Of a DNA stretch of 64,000 nucleotides, positions 35,489-50,069 are shown piece after piece; within the stretch, counting starts at the first letter, position 1, and each line of letters opens with the position of its first letter. The position numbers and the translations under genes are program-made. Origin of the DNA: Hetaerina americana (lineage: Eukaryota; Arthropoda; Insecta; Odonata; Calopterygidae); contig JAKTNV010000005.1 in assembly GCA_022747635.1 (NCBI GenBank), positions 50,175,013-50,239,012 of the forward strand. Direction: 5' to 3'. The notes beneath the pieces are model-generated. The model saw only the letters and a program-made list of their open reading frames with translations, did not search any database and was not told the DNA's origin.

Positions 35489-38400
35489 GTCGAATATTTC
35501 GGGGATTCATTTCAGTTTTGCAGATTAGAATGAAGTGTACCGACAAAGAGATATAGTTTATTCATTTTTTCCATTTCTCATTGCAAAAGATGGCGTATAC
35601 TCAAATATTTTCTTTCGGGATTCCATATTTCAAATTTTCGTTTTTAATACTTCATTTATCACTAGTTTTTGTGCCTTTTATTGCTTCATATCGAATCTAT
35701 TGCCATATCCATGTCCATTAGGACTTTGTAAATCGTAAAAATAGTCATGAATATACCTTCGGTAATTCGATTTTGTGGTTGTGGGTGATTCAGGCCATTT
35801 CGAAATGTGCTGCGGATGGAAACGCTCTCAGTCAGTTTCCAAGCTGAGGGGCGCATTTAGCGAAACGGTTGCTCACTTTCTGCTGCAAAACATAACACTT
35901 TCTATTCTTGCTTACGGTCCATGGGTTTCGAATTATATTCATATTGAACTTTCCCTTTATTTATTTGATGCGCCAGGCGGATGGAAGAGGTGACCTGCGA
36001 CGTCAACGCAGGGATAGGAGGGAACGAGATGACTTTAATGCTTTGCTCGGCCTTGGCCCGATCGCTGACCGCTGTCTCAGCCTCGTTCCTGGCTATTACG
36101 AGGCTGACCCACAGTGAAACGATAGTAACGGGTCAGATATACGTTGAAATCTAACCAAGAAGGCCTTCGAAATCTGGATCTTGTCCAGGGTTCCGGATCA
36201 ATCCAGTTGTTCGTTGGCGTCACATTAAAATATTCAAACAAAAACCTAATAGCAACCTTCAACAGGATATTGTCATATTTGGAATATTTGTACCTACTCA
36301 ACATAATTGAAATAATCTGATTCAGTGTGTTTTTGAAGTAAATAATTCATGACCTTGGCATTCAGCTGAATATCGCGCTGTTTTCTTCTAGCCGGTTTCC
36401 ACACCGATAGAAAAATTTATCTTTGATAAAGCGAACTGCATTGCCCCTAGTTTATGTATTTTATTGTAATTACGATTGCTCTAAAGGAATATTATTTAGT
36501 TTGAAATTCTTTCAAATCCACATTTCATAACCATGTTTACAATAATTCTGAAATTAAAATAGTCTGATTAATTCTGATTACACATTTTCAATATTATTTG
36601 AGTGAATAGAAGAGGTTTTGCACCACATGGGATCAATCTACTGATATCGGATCACAACGCATTGCGATTTAAATACAGAACGAAATTTTATCAGGTTATC
36701 ACCCCCAAAATTCATAAATTCTATTGCATCGCGTTTTCATTGAGAGAAAGTTCGGAATTTAATTGAACTTAACTTGTTTAAAAGGTATATATCTTTAAGA
36801 ATTAAGCTCGGCACGATTTCATCTGAGAAATATACCTAATTTTTCATATGACCTCGGTTTCATTACGCTATAAAATCATCAGATGTGAAACTAAGATTAC
36901 TTTGTTATATGACGCTGGGCGTGAGAATAATCACAAAGAAATGGTAAAGCATTTGTTTCATATTTTTATCGATATTTTTTAACCAGCAATTCAAGTGCCT
37001 TAAATATCATTAAAAAATGGAGCCCAGCATTTCAGGTAAATAGGTGATGCCTTCAACCTAATACAATGTTCTTTTTTATTTCATAACAAATAGAGTTCCT
37101 TTTCGAACTCAAAAGCATTACTTTTCTACGTCGTGACACAAAATTTGTTGAATTTCACGTGTTTGTCTCCTTTTCTCGTTGTAGTGGTGCGTTTTATAGG
37201 CCCATCACGTTCGAAGAATAATGCAAAAGCGTGTGAAACATAAAGCCAACCCTTTCTTTTGTTCCGTTTTATTTCGGCCTCCAGTGGAACTAAAGCACGA
37301 AGAAGCGCAAGAATAAAACATAAAACTCCATGAGGCGAGGAAGATGAAGGAGGACGGCATGGAGAGCAAGGCTCCCGAAACATGTTCATTAGATTGGACG
37401 CTTGCTCAGAGCACAATCGTCACATTATTCACGCCTTTCTCGCCCTCTCGCCACGTCCCATTCCGCGTTCATTATGGATGTTGATAGGTCCAAATTTTCC
37501 TCACGTTCGGCCTTAAGCTGCTCTGTCCTCGAAGAAAAACTCGTACTGTGTAGCGATAATGGGCGAAGTATTCAAATGGGTTTCCACTTCACAGTTCTCC
37601 AAGGAGAATATTGGGTCGTGACATGCAACCCACCCCTGACAGTTCTGTTATTATTACTCTAATCGTACCGAGAAGGCTGTTGTGGAGTCAAGACCTGGAA
37701 GATGGAGTGGAGAGAATTGAGGAGGTAACATGCTAAAAGAAAAATGAATGAGTTAGGAGTAAGTAATGTGAACGGGAGATTAGGTTTAGTCCATCGTACC
37801 CACCGCTGCAGATGTGTGGATGAGATGACTGGTGATTGATCATAACAGTCTCGCTTTGAATAGGGGAAAAGTGAAGCTTCATGCTATTCGAAAACACAAT
37901 CTGAATATCTTGTAAGAGGTATGATATTTCAGTTATAAAATTTTACCAAGCTCTCTGTACCATCAGTATTGAGCGCAATGACGTTTCAGATTATAATATA
38001 AAAATAACCAACATTTCCTTCCGTGAGAAGGATTCCTCTCTTTCATCATATGCACACTCTATGCTGGAAGAATATTTTTCTTTACTTCAAACAGAAATTC
38101 TTTTTCAGGTACTCCATTCTATAATCTTTAGCGCAATTAAAGGTAACTTTTACATTCATATCTTAAGAAAAGTCGGAATGTTTGGTGTGCAGTAGCGTGC
38201 TGGAGCCAAAGCACACTACTAGTTGAGGGGTGTCCCTCATTCCCGTTGGACTCGCAGCATACTTCTCTACGTTACCTTTATGAATTTGCAAATTAATGGA
38301 GATAAAAACACGGGCTTAAAGCAAGTTGTTTTGCATATAGGCGTCGGAAATGAATGCAATGTTTCAAATTTTCTACATTCAGTAACATTCCACAATGGAA

Positions 38401-40129
38401 CTGGGCAAGATAGGGTGCATGGTTTTATTTTAACATCTAAAACTGACGGCAATTGGTATTAATTTCGTGCAAATTGGGATTTTTTCAATAAACAGAACAC
38501 CTGATTCGATCCTTCAGTTTTTAGGTGTGTATATTGGAAGTCGGATATATTGCGAATATATCTTTTTTGTAAAATATTCGACCATAAATACAATGTTTTA
38601 AAATAAGCCCATTATTCTTAATGGTAGATTTAAATAAATCTATGCTACTTCCATCCAATAATTCACAGTTTTTGCTATAGGTGTCAGAAAAGTTAAAACT
38701 GAGGAATAGAACATTTGAGACACAAATCTCGATTTCATTTCAATTTAGTTAAACCCTTGTTTCGTCCTTTGCTGTTTTCCACCACTTTTCCTACGAGACT
38801 AAACCCGATACATCGATCGTTTGAAGCCCGATCGATGGAAGTCACATGCAACCTTTCACATGACGTTCGACGGCTTATTCTCGATCTCAAACGTCTTGAG
38901 AACCGACGTCTCAGTCACTCAGTGCGGATTATTGAGCAAGCAATGGTCAATTGCTCTTGGAGATGTATCTTGCCGAGGTGCTGAAAAACATCGGTTGAGT
39001 TATGCATTAACTGCACGCATACGTGTAGTCGCATCAATCTGTTTACAAAGAGAGGCGAAGTTGGGTGTGAAACCGTAAAGCCACAAAGGGAATAATGGCA
39101 CGGGTGAGCGGCTGACGGGATGGATTCCCACGCCGTCACAGGCTGAGTGGGCGGACAATGAAAAGGGCGTACAACTGGCCCTATTAATTAGGGAAGTTGG
39201 GAAATAGGTGGCGAACAATGAGCCTTTATATTGGAGCTGGTTTTAAAGGTAATAGGGAACGAGAGTAGATGGAGAATGGAAGGTGGGTGGATGGTTGAAT
39301 GGGTGGAATCTGTGGTGGTCGAATTCGAAAGTAATTTTAAAACATTTTTTCAATGGCTCAGCTTTTCCTTCATCAAATGGATTTCCCCATTCTCCATAAT
39401 TTTATCGAGGTGTTCCAAGTGTTTAACTAAAATCATCCATGTTCACAAGTGTATCCCTAAATTTATTCACGCTATCCTTAAAAAAATATTTCCATGCTTC
39501 TATTATATCTGCTGGTAGAAATTAGGCAAAAAGAACCCCAAACTTCAAAAATAACCGTGGGAATTTTGTGTTGTTGGGATGGCTAGTATGCATCCGAAGT
39601 TTTACATTGCCTGTAGTTAAAATACTCTCGAAACAATAACCTTTTAATACGTTCGCCATTATAGTAAACTGCATTAATAAATAATGCTCCTCTGTCTTTA
39701 GATAATAGAAGCCCAAAGGCATATTAGTGTTCGGCAAGATTAGACAGTCGCCGAATTTGGCGATTGAAGTCAAAATATGCATAGATAATAGAAGAAATAG
39801 CAAACTTATGTTGAGTTGAACCGTTAATATATTCCTGAGTAAGTGAAATTCATTACAAAGTAATCATAAATTTTCATGGGAAATGGAAACTAAACGTTTA
39901 GCAAACTTTTGAGTCACTTTAATCGGTGCAATAAATTGAACATAATAAATATGCTGTAATATGTAGCTCTCTAAAGTTTTATTCTGTAATTAACCATGAG
40001 AAAACCTGCCACATGGCTGAACGACCGATGATGGTGATGATTATAGTGAAAAGTTAGAAGAGCCAATATTTATCATTGATCCTCATGGGGATATACTCAC
40101 TCATTCACATGGAAATATTTATAAGGAAA
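35489..40129. other. Unassigned DNA
   Basis: About 4.6 kb, mostly AT-rich. A short CpG-richer patch lies at 35.97-36.12 kb, and a GC-richer patch with short overlapping frames at 38.8-39.2 kb. A small hairpin at 38191-38220 is listed separately. Open frames of 60-96 codons show no recognisable domain. Confidence 0.35.
38191..38220 (+). other. Short perfect-loop hairpin
   Basis: AGTAGCGTGCT and AGCACACTACT pair over 11 positions with one G-T wobble (in RNA) around an 8-base loop. It is too short for a microRNA precursor. It could be a terminator-like or chance palindrome. Confidence 0.35.
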
Positions 40130-40245
40130 AGGGATAGGAATACATATAAAAGACGAACCCAAGAGAGGTTGGGAAGGCGGAATCGAGTAGATCACCAGTG
40201 CAAAAATATTTCCTTGACCGGGATTTAAACCGCAGATGATGATAA
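40130..40245 (-). repeat. Possible SINE fragment with B box
   Basis: On the minus strand a B-box-like GGTTTAAATCCCGG (complement about 40218-40231) is followed by a body-like sequence reading AAGGAAATATTTTTGC. The A box is not convincing and no second copy was found, so this is tentative. Confidence 0.3.
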
Positions 40246-43200
40246 CTTAAAAGTAATATTGATAACTGAATAAGAATTACTTTTGGAATTCTATGAAGAT
40301 GCACTAAATTCAAACCTAGCTTGAGAAACTGTTACCGTAAAATACGTGAAATTCATTCGAAATAATTATTTGCGATATTGATTGTGATAGACTCTTTGTT
40401 AAAATATCATCTCATAAAAATGTAAAAAAATAATATTTTGAAATTTTTCAATGAGATATTAGTGATTTCTTTCATTTTACGCTTAAAATTTAATGACTAG
40501 TTCCAGTAGACGTTTACTTGAATACAGCCCAGTCACGACTTGTTTTTCGGGGCAGAAAGCCTATTGAAAGTCTCTTTAATTTACATATTTCCTATCTAGG
40601 AAAATAATTTATAATTGACCGCACCCACTGACACATTTACTTTTTGGGGCGGTGCTATAGAAACTTCTTAAAAGAGATTCTCAATTACGTAAAGTAGCCC
40701 AAGGATGTATACCGGATTGATTCCGTAGAAGAGTTAATTGCCAATTTTAGCTGTTATATATAGTGCTTCCTTTATTTCAGCTCAGGAACGTGTGAATAGA
40801 GTTAACTCACCATTTTTATAGTAGCCAATGTAAACATTGCTCACGCTGTTAGAAATGTAAAATTTTCGGGTAGTGTACTTTTCCGACCCATTAACGTGTT
40901 CTTATACGAACGCTTGATATCGCGACAAATTTAATGGAATTATTAAAATAAATTGTTAATTTCAGTTACGCGTTACTACGAAATTTTGTTGGTCTTTGCA
41001 GGGATATGCTCTGACTGCGCTATTCCGATTTATAACGGAAAATAAGGAATGAGAATGCGCTCCAATTTCTATAGAATATAATTCAAGGACTCTCCACATC
41101 GAGAATTATCGTATTGGGTTTTTAGTAGCCGGCTCCATTAATTAGGACAATTGTGAATAATTTCATCTATACGACGTTCGGTTCAAGTCCTAATTAATTA
41201 ATGCCATCTTTGCTGAATTGGTGGTGACGCTTAAAGGCGATAGAGGATGTTTGAGGCTTCTTCAGGGCACCGAAAGAACAGATGCAGAGTAGATGCCGTG
41301 AGAATGGTGGCTTTTTGGAGGAGGAAATTGAGGAATGGAACGTGCGATGGAAATCCCTCCGGGGTATGGGTCACTGACGCCTTTTAACGGCACCAGATAA
41401 CTACGAGCCGGAGACTTCAACGCCTGTCGACTCTATCGATCGATGCGCTCCCCTGGCTGTCTTCTTCCGTTCATGTTCCTTGAAACGGGTGACCTCATGA
41501 ACTGACCCAATCAGAAAAATAGAAAATAAACTAGTGGCGAAGGATATTTCTTTTTTCTCGTTGCATTCGCTTAAGAAATAATAATAAATTATTTGAATCC
41601 TATTGGTAATTGATGATAAAATGGATTGCGACTTGAGTCTACTGCTTTTGGAAGCAGATGTCTGACTTTGAATAGCTATACAAAACACAACTTGAGTGAA
41701 ACTAGACCATATGGAACTCTCGGAGGATGAGTGACTGGGACAAACAGCAATTTTTGACCTCAAGATCATTTATCAATAACAAAGCCGTCATGGGGTCGTT
41801 GAAATTTAATAAAATAATCATTCGGATGGGCGATAGCCAATCATCGGGAAGTTTCATTAAGACGAAATAACCAGCATACATTTATTTTGAAAAATATTAT
41901 CTTTCATTTAAAATTTTGGGGTGAAGAATAGTGGGAACTATCAACGTATGCTACCTCAAAGTCTCTTGATTTTACATTTCTCTTTACAGAGCTCTTCTTG
42001 TAAGAACGTTTTATAAAAGTACATTATATTATGGGCTAATGTATACCTTAGCTGAGAAATCAAATTTTATTCCTTATATATTGGTAATTGTTTTAAGAAT
42101 CAAAATTTGTAGGTGCAAATAGTTTTTATATTATTAATTTAGGCTGCTTTAGTTAAATACAAATTATGCCTTAAATGCTTAAAATTCTATATTGAATGTG
42201 AACCAACTTACATGACCGTATAGATTTTTCTAATAGTAAAGGGCTTTCATCATTACTTATTTCTTTTAGTTCTAGGCGGGGCTTATTAGCGTGGTCGGAC
42301 TTCGACCATAAACGATCCTTTGAAATCTTCGCGTAACCAATGCACGACTAATAATGATAAATTACTAGTAATTTACTAAATACTTAGCATATGGTGGACT
42401 TATTGGGACGCTTTACTTTGGCATGGCGCCCGAAAGACTGAAATTAGCAATGGCTCTTAGGTCTATACGTTGGCGTTTAAGAGGTGAAAACAGTTCAGTG
42501 ACCGATATTTGTGTTCACGGATGAGGTTTAACGACAACTTTAATCATTGATTTTGTTTTTAAGGCGTATCTATTGGAAATTCGGTCACTTGTTGTATTAT
42601 TACAATAATTATTTTTTGTGACATAGAAGTAATTTCTTCTGAAGGCGTCATGTGTTTATAGAGAGTGGACAGGCTGTCCTCCAAACACGTCCGTGTAAGT
42701 AGCCTCCTCTTTCTTTCTCAAAACCTGCCGACACCAAACCTTCGTTCGGCTCCGCCTTATAACGGCCCCCTCAAAGAAAATTCCATGTGAAATTACAGCA
42801 TATTTTTTTTCGAAGTTGTGTGTCACCTGGTCGCTCGTTTAGATACCGTGCCACCTACTCTGTAGAAGTCCACCGCCATTTACTCTCGGCGGAAATGGTT
42901 TTTTTGTGAAAATAATCTTGATTAATTTATTTTGCTAATGCTCATGTGATAAGGTTTCATGGAAACTCTAGGGGTTGCAAGGCAATACAAGTCTTTGGTG
43001 TATGTGAGAACATAAAACTCTATTCTAACCGTAGCATTAAATTAAACAAAATTTAATATTACATCAATTAACGTAGGAAAGAGGTAAAGTGATCAAATTT
43101 TGTTTATAAAACATTTACTTGCTTTCTTTTTAAAATAGACTGAAAAGAGAAATATACATTTAAGAATAACATTTTCCAAGATAATTACCTTAGTTAATGA

Positions 43201-46200
43201 CCACTTTTTTGTTCTCTCATGTCGTTTTTTGAACGCTGACTCTTCAGATGCAAACCAAATGCTTTATGACTGTTTTTCACCCTACATTGCATCTTCATTT
43301 TTCACTTTACCGCACAAAATGCTGTGTTCCTATCTTAAAAAAAATATCTATAGAGCAATAAAACGAGATTATTTGAATAAAAAGTTGAGAGAATATGATA
43401 AGTACTTTACAGAATACTTTTGAGGTAATGAAACTTCTTCGGTAACTCAAAAGGAAAAGCCTAAGGTCGCATCAGTAAAATTTTCTTCTGAGTCTGGCAA
43501 AAATATGCTTTATTTCCTCCTCTTTTACCTTTCGAAGTAAAAAATATTTACCAAATGTTTTAATACTTTTAGAAAAAAGAATGAGGCAGAGCACTGGGGC
43601 ATGTGTTTATTAGTCTGTGCTATGGTTCTCATACGACATAAATCATTATTTATATCCGACGACCGCGGTGCATTAGCCAGCAATGTTGGTGATGATTAAT
43701 TAAATTCTAACTTCTTTGTCTTTTTAAAATACTCATAACCCTAATGCAACACTATTTACACTCACAGAACCTAAAACATTGGCATCAGCAACACCTCGGC
43801 CGTAATTCACTAGACCGTCATTTATCTTCTTCTAATTTTCGAAAGAGAAAATGAGCAACAGGAGATGATTATCTCACGAATCTTTTATGAGTAGAAGAGT
43901 CATGGCTAGGCGAAGCAAGATTTCGAGGCGGGTTGATGAAGTCTGAGAAGGAGAAATAAGGTGACCAATAATGCGAGTCCATCAGAAAGAAAAACAAGAA
44001 AGAAATGTTTCCATGGATGCTGGGCGCGGGGAGTGGGGGTCGGAGATTTTCCGTTATGCGTCCTCCTTGGTAGGTGCTCTCCACTCTTTTTTCTTCTACC
44101 AGGAGTTTTTAAGAAGGCACGTGACCTAGAGTGATTCGCTCCACTCATCTCAACCTTTTCACCGTCCCTTCTCCTTAGTCCCTATCCCAACTCTCATCCC
44201 GCCCTCCTTCTCACCATCCTCCGTCACTGATTGCACTTCACCTGTTCAAAGTCTTCATCCATTCTCACAGTCTCTTTAAATGTACGTATTTTATGCCGCC
44301 CCTATCGGTCCCTGTACACATAAACACGGTATTCTCAATTTATTCCGTTTCCAAAGAATCATTGATTTTATTATTTCCTTGCGTGCGTGCGTGGTCTTTT
44401 ATTCTTTGTGCATTTTCTCTTCTAATTTTTTGTCCATTTTCGACTTTTCTGCAACGATAGCTAATAAAAATTTGCCTTCTCGTAGATGGAAGTAAATTAA
44501 AATCAATTATTCATGAATTGTACGCAATCAATCAATTTATTTGTGTCTGGTTCTTTAAGATAGTACAGCACGCGCAAATAGATTTTTTGTCTTAATTAAT
44601 TCGTTCACTCCAGATGACTTTACTACGAACAATGCGATAACAGAGGACTCCCTCCAGCCCCATACTCATCTTTTCCTATTCTTTCTCCTCCGTTTGGAAT
44701 TGTGCTTCCTTCCTCATATCCCTGTGATGCGATGTTTTATTTTTATATTTTTTTCGCTCGCGGGCCCGAAAATGGAAGTCTTAATTTCTTCTTGACCCAA
44801 AATGAAATCATCAAAAAAACCTTAGTGGGGTCTCGTTTTGTGATCATCCCTTTTCTTTTTGGCTGATTGCCTGCAAATTGCATGCGTCACGTTCGAAACG
44901 GCCGTGCCGCAACAAGAGGAATGATCGTCGGCTGCATCAATAAATTTAAAGAGTTATTCATTATTACACTGACTTCGATTTGTTCAATGATTAAACTTTC
45001 TTACGAAACCTAGGAAACGCAGTGCAAGGTCAAAAAGAGGTATTAGGATCTCTGAAACATCAAATAATTAGTTCGTGCTACTATCTGTAAATATATGGAA
45101 ATGCGAAAAGCATTGCCTGGAGCAAGTTTTCTCTAAGAGATTAAACTGTTCGATACATTTATTGCTAAAATGTAATCATAGTAAATCTTCTATGGTTTTC
45201 CTAGACATATTTGCAGCGTATACCTTCTGAGATTAACTTTGATGATTAATCTCTTAAACGTTATAATGTAGATGTTAATCTGGTCCACTAACCACACATA
45301 CTTATTGTACAGGAGATCTTTAAAACATTTAGATAATCTCATGTGACGTGTTTTCACGAGAGGTTGATTGCAAGTACTGTGCATGGGGAAGGGGGATCAT
45401 GTCCGTTATAAATGGAGTGCTTCTCCTTTTATGATGACAGCATCACCTGTTACTTTAGGTCTTAGAGGCAGACATTTGGCGAGTCGCTCCAGCGCCTTGC
45501 ATTCTGTCATCTGCAGACCTCATTTCCTGTGCATCGGAGTGTCAGACCGACTGCCAGAGGAAAGGAATGCCGCTTTTTCTTACATCGAGATATTAGCTAA
45601 TGTGGGATAATGAATAGCAGCGTGACACAACGTGATATTTATGAAGTGAATAGTGGAAGTGTTTTTGGTGATGGCTTTCGTAGTAATCATATGCTCATTA
45701 TTAAAAAATGTTAACTTATCAATTGTAAATATCGATCATTGTAAAAATAGTCGTATTTTCTCTTTGGAGATTGTACCAATGGAGGAATATTTTACGGAGA
45801 GACCACTTATTGTTTTACACAACTCCAACGAGTTCAAAAACGCTATTTTACAGCTATGTCTAAGAGATAGATTTTCTCAATAGATAAACATTCAAAGGGC
45901 AAATATCCATCCAAGGGAGTTAGAGAATTGAAATAGTGGTCGAAATGTTACATTTAAATATTTTTAGAAATATGAATTGATTCCTTCCTTTCAAGACTAA
46001 ATATAACTTGGAATATGGGTGGAATTGAATCTTGTAAATACGTATGGCACTGATTGAATGAGACCTGACTTTTGTAATTTATTTGTAACAGTGCTTGAAA
46101 TCAAGGCAAGTAATTATTATTCGATGCTCATAGTTCATCTTATCATTAGATCAGAATGAGTATCGAGAGGAATAGTCTGTACCAGCTTTTAACTATTTAC

Positions 46201-48179
46201 TAATTACTCACGTCGGACAAAGAAAACGTTTGTTGTGTCTCATATTCCAATTTCCCCGACACTTACCTGCAATGAAAAGAAGGATACAATTAGAAAACAT
46301 ACATATTAGTGCACAGATCGTGAGAATCATATAACGGGACTCTTATTATAAGTTGTGGCTGATAAAGTTGATAATATACCTTTTTAAAATTGTATTCGGA
46401 AGCTTCCGTAATAGGTTAGAACAAATTCCTCCTAGGAGATATGGCCGATAAGCCTTCCAAAAACACTAATTTCTTTGAATTATTCTCCATTTTGTTCTCT
46501 ATTTCCGATTGAAATATGAATATCAATCAATGCTTTTCAATCTTTTCATAAAAAGTTTAGACTTGAGAAAATATGCCATATGATCTTATTGTGGCTTTAA
46601 CTTGCTTCATGGCATATTGCCAAGTGTCCTTGGCTTTATGCGCGCAAGGAAGTTGTGAGGAGAATTAAATATTAAAATAAAATGTTTCATTTCTCTGAAA
46701 ATTGCAGATATATTCTTATGAGCATTTAACTTATATAACAGTAGTTATACCGATTCCTAACGGTAATTAAAATAATACTGTTGCCTCTCCTGGCGTGATT
46801 CGAAGATGCGACATCGTCGTCTCACATAATGATAAGTGATGATTATTGACGCTTAATATGGTTATAATTGGAGTTCATTATGGAAATGCATTTAATTCGT
46901 TTAAAAATTTCTCGATAACTGTGTAATGATGCGTGACGGAAATTGAGGCTGACTCACGCAATCCTAATTCTTTGATCCCGCAAATATATCACTCCGTGCG
47001 ATTCCATGGCAATTAATTTTCGAGATTTTGATTTTTTTAGACTTATTTTACTTGGTGAGGTGGTGGCAGAACGGTTCCCAGCAAATACAAAATAATTTAT
47101 GTTCGGGTTTAACTTTGGAACTCATAGATAGTGTGTTATATTAATATGCTACTGTTAATAACAACTATTAAATGTGATTTTTCTATTTGTGCTACCTCTA
47201 TAATTATGATCAGTCAAGTAGCAGTTGTAATGGATGTAAAAGAATAACATATAGCCTCGTTTTTCCAGAGAAATTCGATGAATGAAATACGTAATTTATA
47301 GAAAATAATTTTAAAGCCATCGATATCCTCGGAATTCCCCTGATTAACGACTGTTTCTCGATAGAGTTCAAATATTTTAGAAGAAATCTTGATATTTTCT
47401 ATTCAGGTAGCGGCTCGTTAAGTGGCATTATTAACTATGTTTTGTAACCACATATTTCAATATTTGATTCTTCTAGTGATGAACGCATCATACATAATGT
47501 AGGTGGTTTTTGTATTGCAGACTCTTTTTCATGCGGTTAACGAATGCTGTAGCAAACTAAAGAATCTAGCGCGGTTTTTTTACTCGTGTTACATCGTTTA
47601 GTTCAATGTACAAACCATTTTAAAATTACTCCAGGTGGTCTATATGAAAACATTTCCAGCTCAATTTACAAGGAATGTGGATTTGATGCACATAATTTGA
47701 ATATGTGAAACCATTTGAGGCGTTAATTGGTGGGATGTTCCCATTTTTACGGACAAATGAAAACATTTGTGATTCCACGAATTCAATTTTATTCTCCACT
47801 TCCACGACCCTAATTTCACCACTATGTGGCTTGGAAGTGGAAAATAAAAATTAATTTGTGGAACTGTTGGGATTTGAAGAGAAAGCAGTTCTTAAATGCC
47901 GTGTAATGGATAACGACTTTACCCTTTCCTCTTCATGCTAATCTTTGAAAGAAGAACTGTACACCTCGCTAAGTTCTGGAAAAGAACACTTTTATGAAAT
48001 CAATCATTCTTAGATTCTTGGGAAATATTTGAATTGTGGCTTAAATGGAGAATTTTTATTTTTGTGGGCCTCATTACTGGTGCGTAAAACTCTCGGTGGC
48101 ATACATCCATTTCAAGGCAACGATTGAAACGTTTAATACTTTCAAATAGGGAGGCAAATTAAAACTGTATATTTCTCAT
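40246..48179. other. Unassigned AT-rich DNA
   Basis: Nearly 8 kb with no recognised gene. A perfect 12-bp inverted repeat ATTAATTAGGAC / GTCCTAATTAAT (41137-41148 and 41187-41198) is present. A C/T-rich segment lies at 44.14-44.28 kb. Short frames such as 41401-41769 (minus, 122 codons) and 45368-45610 (plus, 80 codons) resemble nothing known to me. Confidence 0.35.
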
Positions 48180-48740
48180 TTCGTTCCCTTGAGGATGTCT
48201 CGTCGTCCCGCTGACTCTCACATGCACGGCGCCGTCCACCTTGGTACTCCCTTCACGCAGCAGCGAAGCATACGCACACTCATCCGCCCCCCACACTGCC
48301 AATTGTCTACGCTAACACACGCGCACTTCCTATTCCGTACGCCGTTGTCCCCCTCTCACATCCCACAAAAGCCATCGGCGCACCGGTGCGACTTACGGCA
48401 TCTGAGGGCACTTGCAACGCGAGACGGAGGGCGGGGACGGTGTAGTTGGGTTTGGTTGGTGGGAAGGAGTCATGAGGAGTGTCGGTAGAAATGGCCGCTT
48501 TCAAGGCTGCGCCGCCGGCCAGGGTCGTCGGGCTGGCTCCCTCTCTATCTCTCTCTCTTCCTCAACCGCCCTCGCCCCCGTCGTCGCTGGAACAAAACAC
48601 CGCCGCGCAGCAACCCTCGTCGCACCCCCACCCTCCCCTGCCCTCCTCTTTGTTTCCGATGTAGTGACTCTCCCCGCCGCCTTCTGTACGTCCGTCGAGT
48701 TTCACTTCTTCCTAGCAACCTGTGGCATTATTCCGTAACT
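48180..48740. promoter_or_regulatory. C-rich CpG block, candidate regulatory region
   Basis: About 0.55 kb, strongly CpG- and C-rich on the plus strand, in contrast to AT-rich flanks. Three plus-strand frames and one minus-strand frame overlap, so no coding call is made. One plus frame begins MAAFKAAPPARVVGLAPSLS at the ATG at 48491 and is proline/serine-rich, like low-complexity termini of some nuclear proteins, but that is also what random GC-rich DNA encodes. Confidence 0.28.
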
Positions 48741-49527
48741 CCTTTTAAGAATCTGTTTTTGGCTTATCGTTGAAGAAATTCATCGCCTCTAAAGTATCTC
48801 TCTTTCCAGCAATGCCATTCCGTAAAAGGAAATAATATTCCTTGCATTCGGCGCTGAAGAAGTTTCAAATGTGAATGTGTTTTTTTTATTTACGTCAAAA
48901 AATGGAGCACACTTATTATTTGTGCTAGAACTGTTCAAAAATGTATTGGGGTGTATCAAACCTAAATGTTTTATATTTATGCATATTCTTTTTCACATAT
49001 ATTTTAGCTAAATAGTGCCATTCCCATTTTTTGATTACTTAATAAATGATGATACGGTTTAAAATAATATAAAAGTTTTGAAAATACAATTCATTATTAA
49101 GCATTGACTTTATGTATCATCTGAATTGGTTATTTTCTTTCGTCTTCTTTTGTTGCTTTAAGTGCTTACTCGTATACTAAATACATTTGAACTTTATTCT
49201 TTGCTTACTTTTTTTCGTACATATATGCATGTTCTTCTTCTTGAATGAATAGGTTGCTTCATTTAATTTTTTAAAGTTCATCGTTTGATAAAATCTGGGA
49301 GTTATTTTACTCGTGATGTATTATTTTCCTGATCTAGCCTTAAGGTGATTGGCCATTAGTCGAGGTTCAATTGAAGCTTTTGTCTTACCTCCTCATGCAT
49401 TAGGCAGTCTAATAGTCGATGGGACATATTGCTAATAGTACTTCCAAATCTGCAGCCCTCGTTTTTTGGCAAATCAATACTCTTAGTATAAAACATAAAG
49501 TTTAAGGGTCTGCTTAACATTTTCGTT
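48741..49527. other. Unassigned AT-rich DNA
   Basis: No gene or repeat recognised. Confidence 0.4.
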
Positions 49528-49642
49528 ATAATGAATAACTGATCGTACCACTTTTCCACTTAATACAATTTTTTATTTTACGACCGGGTTGCGATGTATT
49601 ATATCATCATCAGGTGATTTGCTTCGATCAGTTATTCATTAT
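49528..49642. mobile_element. Second member of the fold-back family, flanked by 18-bp inverted arms
   Basis: Perfect 18-bp inverted arms ATAATGAATAACTGATCG (49528-49545, complement at 49625-49642) enclose about 80 bases. The left interior (CACTTTTCCACTTAATACAA, then TTTTACGACCGGGTT) matches the left arm of the fold-back element at 13.3 kb. The right interior contains ATCATCATCAGGTGATT and does not repeat the arm, so this copy has half the structure plus new outer arms. No coding capacity. Confidence 0.55.
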
Positions 49643-50069
49643 GTTTGACTTCCCCCATATCACGCCTGAAGCTACTCAAAGTGCTACCTGTGCATGTTTT
49701 ATCTGGTGTAACACCAGGCTCTTATGTCTGGTAAGAATGTGAAGGTTTTCCCTCTCTTATCGGAATGATTCCATCTTGTTTGATAATTTTCCATAATCTC
49801 GTAGATGAGAAATTCCATTTTTCACCATGGCACATGTAAACAGAGCTGCTTTCTGAAGAGTAAGGTTTCTATTATCCTTTTTAGCGCTGATTGTGCTTTT
49901 TTCCATTATTGACAATTTGAATGCAATAATACCATTTATGACAGTTGCACTTGGTTGCTTATACTTCTGTAACCAGAAGCTATAATCAACTAAGGACTAA
50001 CTGTCATAACTGGTATATTAAACATAACTGTCAAAAAAACTTACTAGTCGTTACGAAATATTTCATTTG
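49643..50069. other. Unassigned DNA
   Basis: No gene recognised in the 430 bases before the mariner remnant. ATGACAGTTGCACTTGG-like and CTGTCATAACTGG-like segments are weakly symmetrical around 49.95 kb, but the pairing is short. Confidence 0.3.
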
